From: a virus
DNA: 34,538 nt
Virus record (IMG/VR): IMGVR_UViG_3300031787_000459
Span: 1 to 34,538 of that record
Strand: one strand, 5' to 3'
Below, piece by piece: positions 33,425 to 34,538 of the stretch; within the stretch, counting starts at the first letter, position 1, and every line of letters starts with the position of its first letter. The position numbers and the translations under genes are program-made. The notes under the pieces were generated by a model. The model made no database searches. It was not told the origin of the DNA and was given only the letters and a program-made list of their open reading frames with translations.

Positions 33425-33591
33425 ACATTATCTCCTTTTAAAATTTCAGTTTCAAGATCTTCAGGACATGGAGCACCTGTCTGATAAAATTCAATTGCCA
33501 GATCTTCCATGGTATCGAAATATTCTTCTTCTGTTAGACCAGTGTAAATTCTACGGCCTTGACAGAGAATATTATAGCGATCGTTTGACAT
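33400..33591 (-). CDS. 63-aa conserved small protein, unknown function
   Basis: It begins MSNDRYNILCQGRRIYTGLT and continues EEEYFDTMEDLAIEFYQTGA, then PCPEDLETEIL. The pattern is a short N-terminal hairpin followed by an acidic helix and a Pro/Glu-rich end. I recall close relatives in many cyanomyoviruses, always unnamed. The start is 4 bases after the stop of the glycosyltransferase-like gene; its 3' end holds the ribosome-binding site of the 48-aa gene. No function can be assigned. The acidic character contrasts with the basic 48-aa neighbour, and the two could bind each other, which is a guess. Confidence 0.76.
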   Translation of the reverse strand: MSNDRYNILCQGRRIYTGLTEEEYFDTMEDLAIEFYQTGAPCPEDLETEILKGDNVWPKQKSV

Positions 33592-33595
33592 ACTA

Positions 33596-34354
33596 TCAAA
33601 TCACTCTTGTTTTCTCGTGACCAACTCTAATACGTGGATCGCACCAAATTTCAAATCCTGCTTCTTTAGCATCTAAACAGAACGATACGTCTTCTCCACA
33701 CATGTCCTGAACTTCACCCGATTCAAAGACTTGCATTTTAGGTGCAAACCAGGGGTACTTCATTTCGGGATGCTCAAAGACACCTTTCTTAATCAGAAGC
33801 CAACCAAAACCAGTATAATCGACAGTGAATGGTTTACGACGTTTTGAGATACTTTCAAGAGTTTCATGATTCATCACACCACCATTGTTGCGGAAATCAT
33901 CTTCCTCAAGCCAGTGGGCAACAGAAGTCGTCACTCCATCTTCGGTGCAGTACCAACCAGCCGCAATGTCTTTTTCCATCAGAACAAGTTGAAAAAACTT
34001 TTCTGTATTGAAAACAATATCGTTATCAATCCAAAGTTGCCAATCATAAGGAAGCTTGCCATCCCAGGGCAGTTGGTCAGGACCACGCAGCACATTCGCA
34101 CCTAAGCACTTGCATCTTGCAAAGTTTACCATTGATGAATAATCTTGCGAGATTTGAATGCTTGCCCCTGCCTGCACCAAGTCAAAGCAGAGTTGTACAA
34201 AACTTTTTAGGTAAGTGTAAGATACACTACGACCTGGCAGACAAAAGACAATGACTTTACCACGCACTAGTTCTCGGGCTTTTTCATAATCCCATTCTTC
34301 TACAGACCCCCCAGCTGCGGGTGCCTTTGCTTTTACAGTAAATCCTTTAGCCAT
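33596..34354 (-). CDS. GT-A-fold glycosyltransferase (family 2-like)
   Basis: This 252-aa protein shows the main landmarks of a GT-A glycosyltransferase. There is an N-terminal strand and loop, GKVIVFCLPGRSVSYTYLKS (32-51), then SMVNFARCKCLGANVL (74-89). A DxD motif, Asp110-Asn-Asp112 in WIDNDIVF, would hold the metal and sugar nucleotide. Next come TGFGWLLIKKGVFE (181-194) and a C-terminal GEDVSFCLDAKEAGFEIWCD (220-239) with His246 in RVGHEK, the usual acidic and metal-ligand region. The donor and acceptor cannot be told; phage enzymes of this kind may modify DNA, virion proteins or host surface sugars. It is first after a strong sigma-70-like promoter and heads the accessory cassette. The ATG is at 34352-34354, with no strong Shine-Dalgarno sequence. 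The disordered first ~18 residues (Lys/Ala/Pro-rich) are unusual. Confidence 0.78.
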   Translation of the reverse strand: MAKGFTVKAKAPAAGGSVEEWDYEKARELVRGKVIVFCLPGRSVSYTYLKSFVQLCFDLVQAGASIQISQDYSSMVNFARCKCLGANVLRGPDQLPWDGKLPYDWQLWIDNDIVFNTEKFFQLVLMEKDIAAGWYCTEDGVTTSVAHWLEEDDFRNNGGVMNHETLESISKRRKPFTVDYTGFGWLLIKKGVFEHPEMKYPWFAPKMQVFESGEVQDMCGEDVSFCLDAKEAGFEIWCDPRIRVGHEKTRVI

Positions 34355-34376
34355 AATTGATTGTAATTACTTCAAT

Positions 34377-34405
34377 ATCATACTCTATTATGTATGGCAT
34401 GTCAA
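34377..34405 (-). promoter_or_regulatory. Host-type sigma-70 promoter (TTGACA-17-TATGAT)
   Basis: On the minus strand TTGACA (34405-34400) and TATGAT (34382-34377) are separated by exactly 17 bases, a near-perfect bacterial promoter. Transcription would begin near 34370, about 16 bases before the glycosyltransferase ATG. The -35 box contains the stop codon of the AbrB-like gene. It suggests early, host-polymerase expression of the cassette up to about 32011. Confidence 0.8.
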
Positions 34406-34538
34406 TCTCTTTCAGATAGGATAATTTCCGCACCAGATAACTCTAATTTAATTTCTGTATCTTCGTACCAATCTAAGTCATTAATTAATTCTTCTGGTAT
34501 TACAAGATAATACTCCCCAGTAATTGGATCGACTTGTA
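34402..34538 (-). CDS. AbrB/SpoVT-like protein, C-terminal fragment
   Basis: A frame open from the right window edge ends with TGA at 34402-34404, giving 44 residues: DPITGEYYLVIPEELINDLD followed by WYEDTEIKLELSG and AEIILSERD. The pattern 'D-x-x-T-G-E-Y-x-x-x-I-P-E-E-L-(7)-W-x-(E/D)-(G/D)-x' is that of the swapped-hairpin AbrB/SpoVT/MazE DNA-binding fold, a form I recall in cyanophages. It could be a small transcription regulator. The 5' part lies outside the window, so start, full length and any second domain are unknown. Confidence 0.68.
   Translation of the reverse strand, partial: QVDPITGEYYLVIPEELINDLDWYEDTEIKLELSGAEIILSERD

Noticed and set aside
1-34538. CRISPR arrays, tRNA genes, insertion sequences, diversity-generating retroelement
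   Set aside because: No regularly spaced direct repeats, no tRNA-like cloverleaf, no transposase or reverse transcriptase frame were seen; gaps between genes are too short to hide them.

Overview
The window looks like a piece of a T4-like marine myovirus genome, most probably a cyanomyovirus infecting Prochlorococcus or Synechococcus; a T4-like pelagiphage is the main alternative. The DNA is strongly AT-rich. Every supported gene lies on the minus strand, so transcription runs from high to low coordinates. Gaps between genes are below about 70 bases and many starts and stops overlap. Recognisable T4 homologues appear in T4 order: gp25, gp6, a giant gp7-position protein, gp8, then gp13, gp14, gp15 and gp16. 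A viral speD gene, common in cyanophages, lies just upstream of gp25.

Right end (34538 to 32011), in transcription order: the tail of an AbrB-like protein, a textbook host-type sigma-70 promoter, a GT-A-fold glycosyltransferase, a 63-aa and an overlapping 48-aa small protein, a 196-aa protein with weak ATP-grasp-like features, speD, and an 80-aa unknown. This is an accessory or metabolic cassette rather than a structural one.

Structural block 1 (31979 to 16585) starts behind a TATAAATA late promoter: gp25, gp6 and a 4352-residue protein occupying 13 kb. The giant is a mosaic of short beta modules, a YHYH-like motif, a dockerin-like pair of calcium loops and a helical island. Block 2 (16536 to 7153) has its own TATAAATA box: gp8, a 2481-residue DUF4815-type protein and two small overlapping genes. 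It stands where T4 has genes 9 to 12. Block 3 (7105 to the left edge) has a CATAAATA box: two small fibre- or whisker-like proteins, gp13, gp14 (enlarged by tandem beta repeats), gp15 and gp16 (small terminase). These are followed by a Cys/Lys-rich modular protein, a small protein with an apparent capsid-targeting leader, and a truncated structural protein. The large terminase gp17 is not seen in the window.

Together the three late blocks would build the baseplate wedge, peripheral baseplate or fibre parts, the neck and tail completion, and start DNA packaging. The most unusual points are the giant gp7-position protein, repeat modules shared among non-homologous virion proteins, canonical EF-hand loops in three separate proteins, a T4 internal-protein-like leader on the 104-aa protein, and the ATP-grasp-like gene next to speD. 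Functions are inferred from motif and gene-order recognition; no database search was possible.
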